Shown here in pieces: positions 23,135 through 32,900 of a stretch of 42,191 nt of DNA; positions within the stretch are counted from its first letter, which is position 1; each line of letters starts with the position of its first letter. The DNA comes from Acidobacteriota bacterium (GTDB taxonomy: Bacteria; Acidobacteriota; Terriglobia; Versatilivoradales; Versatilivoraceae), in the NCBI GenBank assembly GCA_028875575.1, contig JAPPDF010000040.1, forward strand, positions 1-42,191. The letters are read 5' to 3'. The position numbers and the translations under genes are program-made. Below the pieces are notes generated by a model that saw only the letters and a program-made list of their open reading frames with translations, was not told the origin of the DNA and did not search any database.

Positions 23135-24340
23135 ATGAAGATTCTGGTCGTCAACGTCGGATCCACTTCCTTGAAGTTCCGGCTGTTCCAGATGGAAGAC
23201 GAATCGGTGGTTGCGGTGGGCAAGGTGGAGCGCGTGGGCAGCCCCAGTTCGCCGCTGAGCTACCAGTTGGGCGACGGTCCCGCGCAGGAAAGGGATATCC
23301 GGGCTCCCGACCATCGGGCGGCCATCGAGCAGGTGCTCGATATCCTGACCGATCCGGCGTCGGAGGTTCTGGCGAGCCTGGAGGAGCTGGATGCCATTGG
23401 TTTCAAGCCGGTTCACGCCAAGGGCATTGCCGATTCGGTGGTGGTGACCGACGAGGTCATCCAGGCCATGGAGGACTACATCTTCCTGGCTCCGGCCCAC
23501 AATCCTCCTTACATCGAGGCCTTCCGCATCTTCCAGCAGCTTCTGCCCGAAAAGACTCTGGTGGGGGTGTTCGAAGCCGCCTTTCACAAGACCATTCCCG
23601 ATTACGCCAGAACCTATGGGATCCCCTATGAGTGGGCCGAGAAACACGCCATTCAGCGCTACGGGTTTCATGGAGCCTCTCATCGCTACATCTCCTGGCG
23701 CGCCCCCGAAATGGCCGGGCGCTCCGGCCGGGACCTGAAAATCATCTCCTGCCACATGGGCGGGAGCGCCAGCATCTGCGCCATCAGGGACGGTCGGTCC
23801 ATTGAAACCAGCATGGGGTTTTCCCCCCAGGCGGGCCTGTCCCACGCCACACGCAACGGCGATCTGGATCCCTTTGTTCCGCTCTATCTCATGCAGGAGG
23901 AAGGCCTGAGCGTGGACCAGGTGCGGGAAGGCCTATCCCAGCGGGGAGGGCTCAAGGGAATCTCGGGTCTGAGCGGGGACGTGCGGGACCTGGAAGAAGC
24001 GGCAGCGGCAGGGAACCCCCGAGCCAAGCTGGCCCTGGAGGTGCTGGTACACGAAACCAGGAAGTATATCGGAGCCTATTCGGCGGTCCTGGAGGGCCTG
24101 GATATTCTGGCCTTTACCGGAGGAATCGGCGAAAACGGCATCCGGATCCGACAGTCCGTTTGCCAGGGTCTGGAGTATCTGGGCATTCGGATCGACCCCG
24201 ACAGGAACCAGGTGCGTGGCAGGGACACGGTGATTTCCGCCGAGGGGTCCGAGGTTTCGGTCCTGGTCATCCTGGCCAATGAAGAGCTGGTGATCGCCCG
24301 CGAGACGGCGCGGCTGGTGGCCGAGTCGGGCCGGGGGTAG
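23135..24340 (+). CDS. Acetate-kinase-family acyl kinase with altered active site
   Basis: A 401-aa ASKHA-fold kinase aligning along its length with acetate kinase: NVGSTSLKF (N7, K14), LAPAHNP (H122), YGFHGASH (H179), ATRNGDLDP (R240), FTGGIGEN and NEELVIARE (E383). By family numbering from the Methanosarcina thermophila enzyme, two essential positions differ: R91 is Lys91 (AIGFKPVHAKG in place of GHRVVHGG) and D148 is Glu147 (VFEAAFH in place of VFDTAFH). The substrate-pocket Leu122 is Ala121, while V93, F179 and P232 are kept. A smaller pocket residue suggests a larger acyl phosphate than acetate; this is inference. It is the last gene of the three-gene operon and may be a propionate, butyrate or other acyl kinase. 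Confidence 0.9.
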   Translation: MKILVVNVGSTSLKFRLFQMEDESVVAVGKVERVGSPSSPLSYQLGDGPAQERDIRAPDHRAAIEQVLDILTDPASEVLASLEELDAIGFKPVHAKGIADSVVVTDEVIQAMEDYIFLAPAHNPPYIEAFRIFQQLLPEKTLVGVFEAAFHKTIPDYARTYGIPYEWAEKHAIQRYGFHGASHRYISWRAPEMAGRSGRDLKIISCHMGGSASICAIRDGRSIETSMGFSPQAGLSHATRNGDLDPFVPLYLMQEEGLSVDQVREGLSQRGGLKGISGLSGDVRDLEEAAAAGNPRAKLALEVLVHETRKYIGAYSAVLEGLDILAFTGGIGENGIRIRQSVCQGLEYLGIRIDPDRNQVRGRDTVISAEGSEVSVLVILANEELVIARETARLVAESGRG

Positions 24341-24367
24341 CGGATTTCCCGAAGCTGCCGGTCAGGA

Positions 24368-25414
24368 TCAACCCATGTCCTGTACCGAAATCGATACACC
24401 CGATCGGGCGCTGCGGGTCACCGCTTCCGTAAACTGCATGTACTTGAGGCCATCCTCGAAGCTGGTGTGAGAGATTTTTTCCTCGCCCCGGATGGCATTG
24501 ATGAACTCCTCCTCCACCCGCCAGCTTCCTTCCAGTTCAGCCGGGATGGCGATCGGCGCGAGATCGCTGTCCCCCCGCTTTCCACCTGACAGTTGATCGG
24601 CATCCAGATCGTAGCAAAGAGTGCCTTCGCTGCCGAACAGCCAGGTCCTGGAAATCGAGGCGGCCAGCCCGGTCACCGCGCTGAACTGCATTCGTGCCTG
24701 GGCCCCGCAGGCCATCTTCGCCAGGATGTCCACGTGGTCGGGGATGGTGATAGTCTGCAGTGCTCCCCCCGCAGTAGAGCGCTGGGTGACGTTGACCTGG
24801 GTCATGGCCATGACCTCGACGGCTTCGCCCACCCAGCGCATCAGGGCCTCGTACCAGATCCCCATGGCCAGAATGTTCATACCGCTCAGGTTGCGATCGT
24901 GGCGCCAGTGCAGTGGGCCGGATCGGTCCAGGAAGCTGTTGGCGTTGTTGGTGACGTCCACCGCCAGGATTTCGCCCAGGTAGCCTTCGGCCACCAGCTT
25001 CCGGATCATGCCGTCCACCGTCAAGGTGATGGGGGAGGGAACGATCTGGGTCACCAGGTGTGGGTTGGCCTGGGATTCCTCCAGCATCAGCCGGGCCTGG
25101 CCGGCGTCCATGGCCATGCGGGCCTCGGTCATCACGTGCTTGCCGGCCTCCAGGGCCGCCAGGGTGATGGGGCAGTGGAGATAGGGCCAGGTGCCGATCA
25201 CGACCGCGTCGATCTCGTCCGAGGCGACCAGCTCCCGCCAATTGTCGTGAATGGTGGGGATGCCGAACTCCTCGGCCACCCGTTGGCTGGAGGCCTGGCT
25301 ACGGTTGCAGACGGAAACGATCTCGACGCCCTCCTGGGCCTGCAGTCCTGGAATGTGACGCACGCGGGTATTGTCGCCCGCGCCTACGATGCCGATGCGA
25401 ATGGCCGATGCCAT
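24368..25414 (-). CDS. Gfo/Idh/MocA-family oxidoreductase lacking the EKP lysine
   Basis: A 348-aa cytoplasmic NAD(P)-dependent-type oxidoreductase. The Rossmann start is IRIGIVGAGDNTRVRH, followed by the family's VIGTWPYLHCPITLAALEAGKHVMTE. The normal E-K-P motif, whose lysine is catalytic, reads E97-A98-R99 (TEARMAMDAGQA). The C-terminal beta-sheet domain is complete (LHWRHDRNLSGMNILAMGIWYEALMRW, TWLFGSEGTLCYDLD). An 'EAR(M)A' subgroup is known to me only as an unannotated family branch. GGAGG lies eight bases before the ATG. It converges on the acyl kinase operon with 27 bp between stops and is not part of it. It could act on a sugar or be a non-redox member. Confidence 0.9.
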   Translation of the reverse strand: MASAIRIGIVGAGDNTRVRHIPGLQAQEGVEIVSVCNRSQASSQRVAEEFGIPTIHDNWRELVASDEIDAVVIGTWPYLHCPITLAALEAGKHVMTEARMAMDAGQARLMLEESQANPHLVTQIVPSPITLTVDGMIRKLVAEGYLGEILAVDVTNNANSFLDRSGPLHWRHDRNLSGMNILAMGIWYEALMRWVGEAVEVMAMTQVNVTQRSTAGGALQTITIPDHVDILAKMACGAQARMQFSAVTGLAASISRTWLFGSEGTLCYDLDADQLSGGKRGDSDLAPIAIPAELEGSWRVEEEFINAIRGEEKISHTSFEDGLKYMQFTEAVTRSARSGVSISVQDMG

Positions 25415-25480
25415 GGATCTAACCTCCAGTTCGAATTTCAGGGATTGTTCCGTTTGTCATGAAAGGGGTGGTTCTACGAG

Positions 25481-26107
25481 TCACGGGTTGCCGCTTTCCT
25501 GGTGGGATCCGCGTTCCGAAAGAGGGTCAGGGAGCGCGGCGCCCACCCGCTCCGGCCCGGCGGGTGCGGTCAGCTTCCAGGGGCCGTCTTCCGCCATGGA
25601 CGCTTCCAGGCTCAGCAGCCTGCGCTTCCGCTGCAGTCCCCAGCGATAGCCTCCCAGCCCACCGTCGCTGCGAACAACCCGGTGACAGGGGATGAGCAGG
25701 GCCACCGGATTGGCGGCGCAGGCGCTGGCCACTGCCCGGACACCGCCTGGATTGCCCAAGGCCTTCGCCAGGCTTGCATAGGTCAGGGTCTGGCCGAGCG
25801 GAATCTCCCGGAGCCGGCGCCAGACGGTTCGCTGAAAAGCCGTTCCCCCCGGTTCGAGCGGGAAAGACAGGTCGACCGGTTCTCCCCCGAGAAATCGGTT
25901 GACGGGTTCGAACCACCGTTCCGGTCTCTCCAGGCCGGGACCGAGGGTGTGCCGCCCAAACCGCCTCTCCAGGGCCTCGAGAAGCTCCTGATCTCGGTCT
26001 CCCCACATCAGGCTGCACAGCTCCTGCGAAGTGGCCGCAATCAACAGTCGTCCCAAGGGCGAGTCGCCAATGTGGCAGTCGATCCGCGGGTTGTTTTCGA
26101 CGCTCAT
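25481..26107 (-). CDS. ogt: Methylated-DNA--[protein]-cysteine S-methyltransferase
   Basis: This repair protein removes alkyl groups from O6-alkylguanine onto its own cysteine. The acceptor is Cys141 in PCHRVV. Upstream are FQRTVWRRLREIPLGQTLTYASLAKALGNPGGVRAVASACAANP, which holds the winged helix and arginine finger R124 (positions about 91-134). The N-terminal ribonuclease-like domain is present, so length (208 aa) is slightly over the family norm. The extra is a 30-residue unstructured tail. It lies 66 bp upstream of the Gfo/Idh gene on the same strand and may share its transcript. Confidence 0.95.
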   Translation of the reverse strand: MSVENNPRIDCHIGDSPLGRLLIAATSQELCSLMWGDRDQELLEALERRFGRHTLGPGLERPERWFEPVNRFLGGEPVDLSFPLEPGGTAFQRTVWRRLREIPLGQTLTYASLAKALGNPGGVRAVASACAANPVALLIPCHRVVRSDGGLGGYRWGLQRKRRLLSLEASMAEDGPWKLTAPAGPERVGAALPDPLSERGSHQESGNP

Positions 26108-26743
26108 GGCCTCACATCCGGGGTAGCCGGAGTAAGGGCTGCCGCCGGTTTCACCCCGGCCTCATTGTACTGTAGCGGGTTCCGATTCCCAACGGTAAAG
26201 CCGGGACCACTCACGGGCGTGCCGCGCATGCGAGGCGCGTTAGGGGTTGGCGCTATTCGGAATTGTGGATCTGGAGGGGAAGGCGTTTACGGTTCTCCAC
26301 CTGCAAGGGCGCGGGGCAAGTGGAGTCGCGCAAACCGCGTCAGCATCCGGAACCGCTGATCTCCCGGAGTGCGGACCTGTTGCTCGATTTCACCGGGTTA
26401 GAAACGGAGCACTTCATAGCTGGACAAGACCGGGTTCAACGCTCTCGAGACCTCGGCCGTCCGGGTCAGGACTCGATGGGGTCTGGCAGAAAGGCCAAGA
26501 CGAGTCAAAATCAGGAATGCCAGCCAGGAGGAAACGTTCTTGTGGGTTGTTTTCGTTGCCTCGACACACCTAGGCATGGGCCATCGACATTGTGGATATA
26601 CGGGAAAATATGTGCCTATCTTAGCCACTTCAATCTCATTAAGTCAACAGTATTGAAATTGTGTGTGAACCTATCACGATAGTTTCAATCTGTTGAGAAG
26701 CCAGGTTAGAACGGCAAGTGCGACCTGGCGCGAGGATAATGCC
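26108..26743. other. Non-coding spacer, AT-richer at its right end
   Basis: No supported gene in 636 bp. Two overlapping plus-strand open frames (26247-26573 and 26263-26682) have no family resemblance and unremarkable composition. The stretch 26580-26710 is much less GC-rich than the rest and contains an inverted repeat, listed separately. A promoter for ogt should lie near 26110-26180, but I cannot define it. Confidence 0.5.
26644..26696. repeat. Inverted repeat in AT-rich spacer
   Basis: TCAACAGTATTGAAA (26644-26658) and TTTCAATCTGTTGA (26683-26696) are reverse complements apart from one inserted base, with a 24-nt loop. It lies about 48 bp past the stop of the metallo-beta-lactamase-fold gene. 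There is no U-tract. It may be a weak transcript-end hairpin or a protein site. Confidence 0.4.
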
Positions 26744-27463
26744 TCAATACCAGTCCCTTAGCCTGACTTCGATGTCGGGATGGGTCTCCAGTGCCCGGGT
26801 GAATGCGTTCAGGTCGGAGCCGCGGTAGTGGTAGGGATAGACGATTTCGGGCTTGAAGGCTGCGACGCACTCGGCCGCTTCCTCGGGCGGCATGGTGTAG
26901 GGCAGGTTCATGGTGACGAAGGCGATGTCGATGTCGGCTAGAGCCTTCATCTCCGGAATGCAGGCGGTGTCGCCCGAGATGTAGACCCGCTTGCCGCCCA
27001 GGGCCAACACGTAGCCGTTGCCTCTACCCTTGTCGTGATAGAGCTTGCCGGGGCTGGGGCCCCGCGTGTGGTTGTACATGGCCACGGCTTCGATCTCCAG
27101 GCCGGCCACCACCTTTTTCTGGCCGTTATGCAGCACCACCGCCTCGGTCACGCTCTGGGCCACCGCCTGCGGAGCTACGACCTGGGTGCCGCTCTTTTTC
27201 AGCTTCTTCACCTGAGCCGGATCCAGGTGGTCACCATGAATGTCGGTGATGAGGATCAGGTCGGCCTTGGGCAGTCCCGTATAGTCTCCCCGGCCCCAGG
27301 GATCGATGTGGATGACCTTGCCCTTGAACTCCAGCATCAGGCTGCCGTGAGTCACCGGGGTGATCTTGAGCACTCCCTCGCTTGTCTGGACCGAGTCGGT
27401 GGAGCCAGCCAGCAGGTTGGCCGCGGGAGATAGCAGGACAATCGTCAATGCAAAGTTTTTCAT
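26744..27463 (-). CDS. Exported metallo-beta-lactamase-fold hydrolase (UlaG-like)
   Basis: A 239-aa protein with a signal peptide (MKNFALTIVLLSPAANLLAG) and the MBL fold: VTHGSLMLEFKGKVIHIDPWG at the first strand pair, the metal loop ITDIHGDHLD (D74, H76, D78, H79), a middle histidine in MYNHTRG, GDTACIP and the terminal YPYHYRGSD. In the usual HxHxDH motif the first His is Asp74, giving DxHxDH, so one zinc site is altered. Members resemble UlaG/RomA-type hydrolases. The substrate is unknown. GGAG lies about eight bases upstream of the ATG. It is 67 bp downstream of the YjbQ-family gene on the same strand and may be co-transcribed with it. Confidence 0.9.
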   Translation of the reverse strand: MKNFALTIVLLSPAANLLAGSTDSVQTSEGVLKITPVTHGSLMLEFKGKVIHIDPWGRGDYTGLPKADLILITDIHGDHLDPAQVKKLKKSGTQVVAPQAVAQSVTEAVVLHNGQKKVVAGLEIEAVAMYNHTRGPSPGKLYHDKGRGNGYVLALGGKRVYISGDTACIPEMKALADIDIAFVTMNLPYTMPPEEAAECVAAFKPEIVYPYHYRGSDLNAFTRALETHPDIEVRLRDWY

Positions 27464-27530
27464 GGCTGTTTCTCCGCAATGAGACTCAATGTGGTTCCGT
27501 GGACTCGATCTCGAGGGCTCGGGATGAGTC

Positions 27531-27950
27531 TTACTCGCCCAGGATCTTTACCAGGACTCTCTTTTTTCTTCTGCCGTCGAACTCGCCGTAAAAGATCTGT
27601 TCCCAGGTGCCGAAGTCCAGCCTCCCGTTGGTAATGGCTACCACCACTTCCCGGCCCATGATCTGGCGCTTGAGATGAGCGTCCGCGTTGTCTTCGCCGG
27701 TTTCGTTGTGTCGATACTGTCGTACCGGCTCATGGGGCGCCGTCTTTTCCAGCCAGGCTTCGTAGTCGTGATGGAGTCCCGGTTCGTCGTCGTTGATGAA
27801 CACCGAAGCGGTGATGTGCATGGCGTTGACCAACACCAGGCCCTCGCGAATCCCGCTCTCCCGCAGGCAGGATTCAACCTGACGGGTAATATTGACGAAT
27901 GCGCGGCGGGAGGGAATTTCAAACCACAGTTCTTTTCGGTAGCTTTTCAT
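27531..27950 (-). CDS. YjbQ/UPF0047 family protein
   Basis: A 139-aa member of the YjbQ family, whose E. coli member has weak thiamine-phosphate synthase activity and whose true role is unsettled. Full-length family blocks are visible: [39 protein letters not shown] near the start and [40 protein letters not shown] at the end (only part of each is diagnostic). The conserved His and Glu residues that could bind a metal or phosphate are present (H45, H59, H60, H91). It lies 30 bp after pdxH on the same strand, which suggests an operon with a B6/B1-type cofactor theme. Confidence 0.93.
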   Translation of the reverse strand: MKSYRKELWFEIPSRRAFVNITRQVESCLRESGIREGLVLVNAMHITASVFINDDEPGLHHDYEAWLEKTAPHEPVRQYRHNETGEDNADAHLKRQIMGREVVVAITNGRLDFGTWEQIFYGEFDGRRKKRVLVKILGE

Positions 27951-27980
27951 GGTCTTTTGACCCCTGCCGGCAGCCTTGGC

Positions 27981-28619
27981 TCAGGGCTCAAGTCTTTCCA
28001 CGACCCACTGGGATTCCGCCTGGCGGCGGTAGCGCAGCCGGTCGTTCAGGCGGTCGGGGCGGCCCTGCCAGAACTCAATTTGGTCAGGGGAGAGACAGTA
28101 TCCTCCCCAGAACGGTGGGAGGGGAATGTCGCCGTCGCCGAATCGGGCTTGAAAGCCTTGCATTCGCTCTTCCAGCACCCGGCGGTCTTCGATCACCTGG
28201 CTCTGGTGAGAAGCCCAGGCGCTGAGCCTGCTGCCGGCCGGCCGGCTCTCGAAGTAGCGCGCCGATGCCTCCCGCGAGATTCGCTCGACACTTCCGGAGA
28301 CGCGCACCTGTCGGGCCAGCTCCACCCAGGCCAACACCAGGGCGGCTCGAGGGTTATCGGCCAGATCCCGGGCCTTGGGGCTCCCGTAGTTGGTGAAGAA
28401 GATGAATCCGCGCTCCTCCACTCCCTTCAGCAGCACCATGCGGGCCGAAGGCTTCCCCTGACGACTGGCCGTTGCCAGACAGGCCGCGCCCGGCTCGAAG
28501 ACCCCGGCGTCGGTGGCATCCTGAGACCACTGCTCGAACTGCAGGATCGGATCGGCGTTCAGGTCCGTTTCGCTCAGGCCTGCCCGGCTGTAGCGTTCTC
28601 GAATCTCGTCGATGGACAT
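27981..28619 (-). CDS. pdxH: Pyridoxamine 5'-phosphate oxidase
   Basis: This FMN enzyme makes pyridoxal 5'-phosphate from pyridoxine or pyridoxamine phosphate. The 212-aa product matches the family in length and sequence: ERYSRAGLSETDLNADPILQFEQW, ATASRQGKPSARMVLLKGV, FIFFTNYGSPKARDLADNPRAAL, VSGSVERI, FESRPAGSRLSAWASHQSQVI and the C-terminal FWQGRPDRLNDRLRYRR. I set the start at the ATG giving MSIDEIRERYS; upstream in-frame sequence resembles no protein. It is the first gene of a probable pdxH-yjbQ-MBL run. It is divergent from the PLP-dependent threonine aldolase, a sensible pairing because that enzyme uses the cofactor. Confidence 0.96.
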   Translation of the reverse strand: MSIDEIRERYSRAGLSETDLNADPILQFEQWSQDATDAGVFEPGAACLATASRQGKPSARMVLLKGVEERGFIFFTNYGSPKARDLADNPRAALVLAWVELARQVRVSGSVERISREASARYFESRPAGSRLSAWASHQSQVIEDRRVLEERMQGFQARFGDGDIPLPPFWGGYCLSPDQIEFWQGRPDRLNDRLRYRRQAESQWVVERLEP

Positions 28620-28850
28620 CCGCTTCCGAGAGGGAGTTTGCCCGACCGAAGTTCCTGAATCGCAACTGATTGGGATCTTCAGAAGGGCTCGAATTATAGC
28701 AGATTGAAGCCGCTGGGCGGGCCAGTCGCTTGTACCCGGACGTGCTCCTCCGGAAGCGCCGGTGCAAGGGGGCCGAAGGAGCAAATTCGGTGCCCGCCGG
28801 TCGAGGAATCATGGATAATAGGCGGATCTTAACGACAGGGGAGAACCACC

Positions 28851-29879
28851 ATGCCGCCAATCAAGATCGACCTCTACAGCGACACCGTCACCCGGCCGAC
28901 AGCCCCCATGCGGAAGTTCATGTCCGAGGCCGAGGTCGGAGATGAGCAAAAGTTTGAAGATCCGACCGTCAATTTGCTGCAGGAGAGGGTAGCCGAACTG
29001 CTGGGCAAGGAGGCTGGACTCTATCTGCCTTCGGGCACCATGTGCAACCAGATTGCCTTCAGAATTCACTGCCGCCCGGGAGACGAGGTGCTGCTGCATC
29101 GCACGGCCCATCCCCTGATCTCGGAAGCGGGAGGACTGGCGGCCCTCTCCAGCGCCATCCCGACCGGCCTGGAGGCTCGAAGGGGGGTCTTCAGCGCCGA
29201 GCAGGTCAGGGCGGCCATCCGGCCGCTCAACCGCTATGCCCCGTGCACGCGGGTGGTTTCCATCGAGCAGACCTCCAATTCCGGGGGAGGCACTCCCTGG
29301 CCGGTCCAGGCCATTGAAGAGGTAGCCACGGTCGCCCGCGAACATGGCCTGATCCTTCACATGGACGGGGCTCGGCTGTTCAACGCCGTGGTGGCTACCG
29401 GGACGCCGGCCCGGGACTTTGCCGCCCCTTTCGATACTGTCTGGGTGGATTTCAGCAAGGGACTGGGAGCGCCGGTGGGTGCCGTGCTGGCGGGGCGCCG
29501 GGAACTGATCGAGGAGGCCTGGGTGTGGAAGCAGCGCCTGGGCGGGGCCATGCGGCAGGCCGGAATCATTGCCGCCGGGGCGCTCTATGCGCTGGAGCAC
29601 CACATCGAGCGCCTGGCCGAAGACCACGCCAACGCCAAGGTCCTGGCCGAGGGTCTGGCGGACATTCCGGGGGTTACCCTGGACCCAGCCGAGGTCGAAA
29701 CCAACCTGGTGTTCTTCGAAGTGTCCGAGCCGGCGTCGGTCGTGCTGGGCCGACTGCTGGAGCAGGGCGTGCGAGTGAGCCAGCCGGGTCCGCATCGCCT
29801 GCGTGCCGTCACCCACCTGGATATCTCCCGCCAAGACGTGGAAGAGGCCCTTCAAGTCGCCCGGCGGTGTCTCGCCTAG
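28851..29879 (+). CDS. ltaE: Low-specificity L-threonine aldolase (PLP-dependent)
   Basis: A 342-aa fold-type I PLP enzyme that cleaves threonine or allo-threonine to glycine and acetaldehyde. Signatures: [26 protein letters not shown] at the N-terminus, [31 protein letters not shown] (Asp contacting the PLP nitrogen) and [11 protein letters not shown] with the Schiff-base lysine. GGGGAG lies just upstream of the ATG. The downstream TonB-dependent receptor begins 23 bp after the stop, so transcription may continue into it, though the functions look unrelated. Length is normal; stereo-preference cannot be inferred. Confidence 0.95.
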   Translation: MPPIKIDLYSDTVTRPTAPMRKFMSEAEVGDEQKFEDPTVNLLQERVAELLGKEAGLYLPSGTMCNQIAFRIHCRPGDEVLLHRTAHPLISEAGGLAALSSAIPTGLEARRGVFSAEQVRAAIRPLNRYAPCTRVVSIEQTSNSGGGTPWPVQAIEEVATVAREHGLILHMDGARLFNAVVATGTPARDFAAPFDTVWVDFSKGLGAPVGAVLAGRRELIEEAWVWKQRLGGAMRQAGIIAAGALYALEHHIERLAEDHANAKVLAEGLADIPGVTLDPAEVETNLVFFEVSEPASVVLGRLLEQGVRVSQPGPHRLRAVTHLDISRQDVEEALQVARRCLA

Positions 29880-29902
29880 ATCGAGCGGATGGCAGAGGTT
29901 CC

Positions 29903-32900
29903 ATGTCCAAGAAAGGTTTGATCGTCGCCGGCATGGTGGTCTGCCTGGCCGCTATGCCCGTACTCCTGGTTGGGCAGCAGCAGGTCGGGGGCCTCCGGGT
30001 CGTCCTGATCGACCCGAGCGGCGGCCTCATTCCCGGAGCCGAAGTCGAATTCAGGGGTTCGGCGCTGATTCGACCGGTCTTCGGCCTCTCCGACGATCAG
30101 GGACTGATTGTCAATAACAGTCTGCCACCGGGGACCTACACCCTGACCGCCCGCTGTCCGGGATTCCAGACCGCGGTGAAGGAAGAGGTGGTGGTCCGGG
30201 TCGGGCGGAGTTACTCGGTCGAGATGGCCCTGGAGGTCGGCCGCGTCGAAAGCACCATCGTGGTGGAGGGGGGCGGGGCGGCAATTGATACCTTCAAGAG
30301 CGAGGCAGCCTCGATCTACACGGGTGAAGGGCTGACCAACGCCGCCGGTGGGCGGGATTTCACCGACTACGCCCGCTTCGCCCCCAGCGTCAATTTCGAA
30401 GCGCTGTCGGGAAGCGTGACCTATAGAGGACAGAGGGTCCACGGAATCTCGGTTGACGGTTCCTCTGGCGCCGAGAACGTCTTTTACGTGGACGGTGTCG
30501 ATACCACCAGCATGTACAACGGGCTGAACAACCAGAAGCTGCGTGTCGAAACCGTGGAGGAGTTCCAGTTGAAGACCGCCGGATACGAAGCGGAATTCGG
30601 CGGCGCCATGGGGGGCGTGCTCAGTGCTCGAACCCGGAGCGGTTCCAATGAATTTCACGGCAGCCTGCTGTGGTACGGCAGCGGAAGCGCGCTGACGGGC
30701 AGGCCGAGGAAGCGCCTGAGGCTCGATCCTACTCAGTCGGTCGACGTGGCCGAATATGTCTTGGATCCGGAAGACGGCGACCTGACTCACGAATTCGGCT
30801 TCACTCTGGGCGGTCCTCTTTGGCGAGACCGGGTCTGGTTCTTCGGAGGACTCCTGTCGGAACTCCGGAATCGGAGGCGCTCGGTCGCGTTTACCTCCGG
30901 AGAAGCCGGGCGATTTCAGCGCAAGGACCGGTTGCGCAGCATTCCGGTCAAGATCGATTTCCAGCCTGCCGAGAAAGTCCGGTTGATGGCATCGGCGGTG
31001 GCGGACCGGTTGGACTGGAAGGGAGGACTGCCCCATCTCGACGGGACTTCGAACCCGGCGTTCCAATGGGCGGAAGAGGGCTTTGAATACCCGGGCTACA
31101 CCCTCACGGGAGCCGCCATGATCGCCTTGAGCCCATTCCTGGCGGTGGACGCCCGGTGGGGACTGAATGCCATCCAGACCGAACAACTGCTCGGTCCGGC
31201 GCAGGTGCGTCACAGGTTCCCCGAGTCGCCCGGACTGATCGGATACTCACCCGATGACGCCTTGTACCGACCCCGTGGTTTTTCCACCATCGGACATGGT
31301 GCAAGCTTCAACACGTCTCAGGATTTTCAGAAAAAGAGCACCGTTTCCCTGAGCGGCAGCTATGTGACCCGCGGGGCCGGCCAACACAACCTGAGATTTG
31401 GCTGGCAGTTCAACGGGCTGGCGCACGATATCAACGATGCCTACCAGTTCGACTATATCCTCCACTACTACACCCGACCCTACAACATGGTGAACGGGAC
31501 GGTTCGTACCAGCACCTGCACCGGCCCCAACGGCGATGTCTACGATCCTTGCGGTTACTACGAACTGCGGACGCCGTTCGGCGTGGTGGCCAACGCCGGC
31601 ACCCACCGGCATGCTCTCTTCGTTCAGGACGCCTGGACGGTAGGCGGCGCGCTAACGTTGAATCTCGGGCTGCGCCTCGAGCGCGAGGAGATTCCGTCCT
31701 TTAGCGATCTTCCGGAATTTTCCAGTGCGGTGTTCCGGTGGAACTTCCCTGACAAGGTCGCGCCTCGGGCCGGTCTGGCCTATGACGTGCTGGGCAACGC
31801 CAAGCTGAAGTTGTTCGGCAGTTGGGGATGGTTTTACGACGCCATGAAGCTTGAAATGGCCCAGGGATCGTTCGGTGGGTTCAAGTGGTTGAGCCACTAC
31901 TACCTGATGGACGACAGTGCGCTCGATTGGACCCGCATCGGCGGGCTGTCGGGTCAGGGAAATTATCCGGGAACCTATGTCGAGACGAGAAACTGGCGTA
32001 TTCCCTCGTTCGAGGATCTGGACCCCGATCTCAAGCCCATGCGAATGACGGGGACCGTAGCCGGATTCGAGTACGAAGCCGCCCCGGACCATGTGATTTC
32101 GGTCCGTTACTCCCGCAAGAACCTTGACCAGGCGATCGAGGATGTTGGCCGCCAGACCCCGGCCGGCGAAGCCTACTACATCACCAACCCGGGTCGTGGC
32201 CTCTCGGTCGAGAGGTTTGTCGAAGTCGGCCTTCCGCCCACGCCCAGACCGAAAAGGACCTACAACGCCATTGAATTCCGCTTGCGAAGGGCGTTGGGCC
32301 ACAACTGGCTTGCAGATGTTGCCTACGTGAACTCCAGGCTTCACGGTCTCTATTCGGGCCTGGGCAGCTCGGACGAGAACGGACGCCTCAGTCCCAACGT
32401 CAATCGCGATTTCGATCTCTGGTTTCTCAACTACGACTCCAGGGGCAACCTGATCGATGGACCGCTGGGCACCGACAGAACCCATCAGCTCAAGGTCCAT
32501 TGGACCTATGTCATGCCGTGGGACATGGAAGTCGGAGGATTCTTCTCAGCCATGAGCGGAGCGCCGATCAGTCGGACAGTCGATCTGGAACACGTGGACG
32601 TCATGGTGAACAACCGGGGCAGCGACGGCAGAAATCCAGCCTGGACTCAGACGGACCTCTCCCTGGTCCAGCGTTTCCATCCTTTTTCAGACGAGACGCG
32701 ATCGCTCGAAATCAATCTCAACGTCATCAACCTCTTCAATCAAGGGACGCCCTTGAGGACCTTTCGGAGCCTCTTCCGCCAGTCCCTTCCCCTGTGGCAA
32801 CCGGGCGACCCCGTCTCGCAAGTCCTGGACGGCTACGACTACCAGGCGATCGCGGCCTCTCAGGGCGCGACCCGGGACCCGCGCTTCCTGCAGCATGACC

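Noticed and set aside
20830-23845. Two long minus-strand open frames opposite the acyl-kinase operon
   Set aside because: They overlap three well-supported plus-strand genes and resemble no protein family.
26247-26682. Two overlapping plus-strand frames in the ogt-MBL spacer
   Set aside because: There is no recognisable domain, no ribosome site, and the frames run through the AT-rich inverted repeat.
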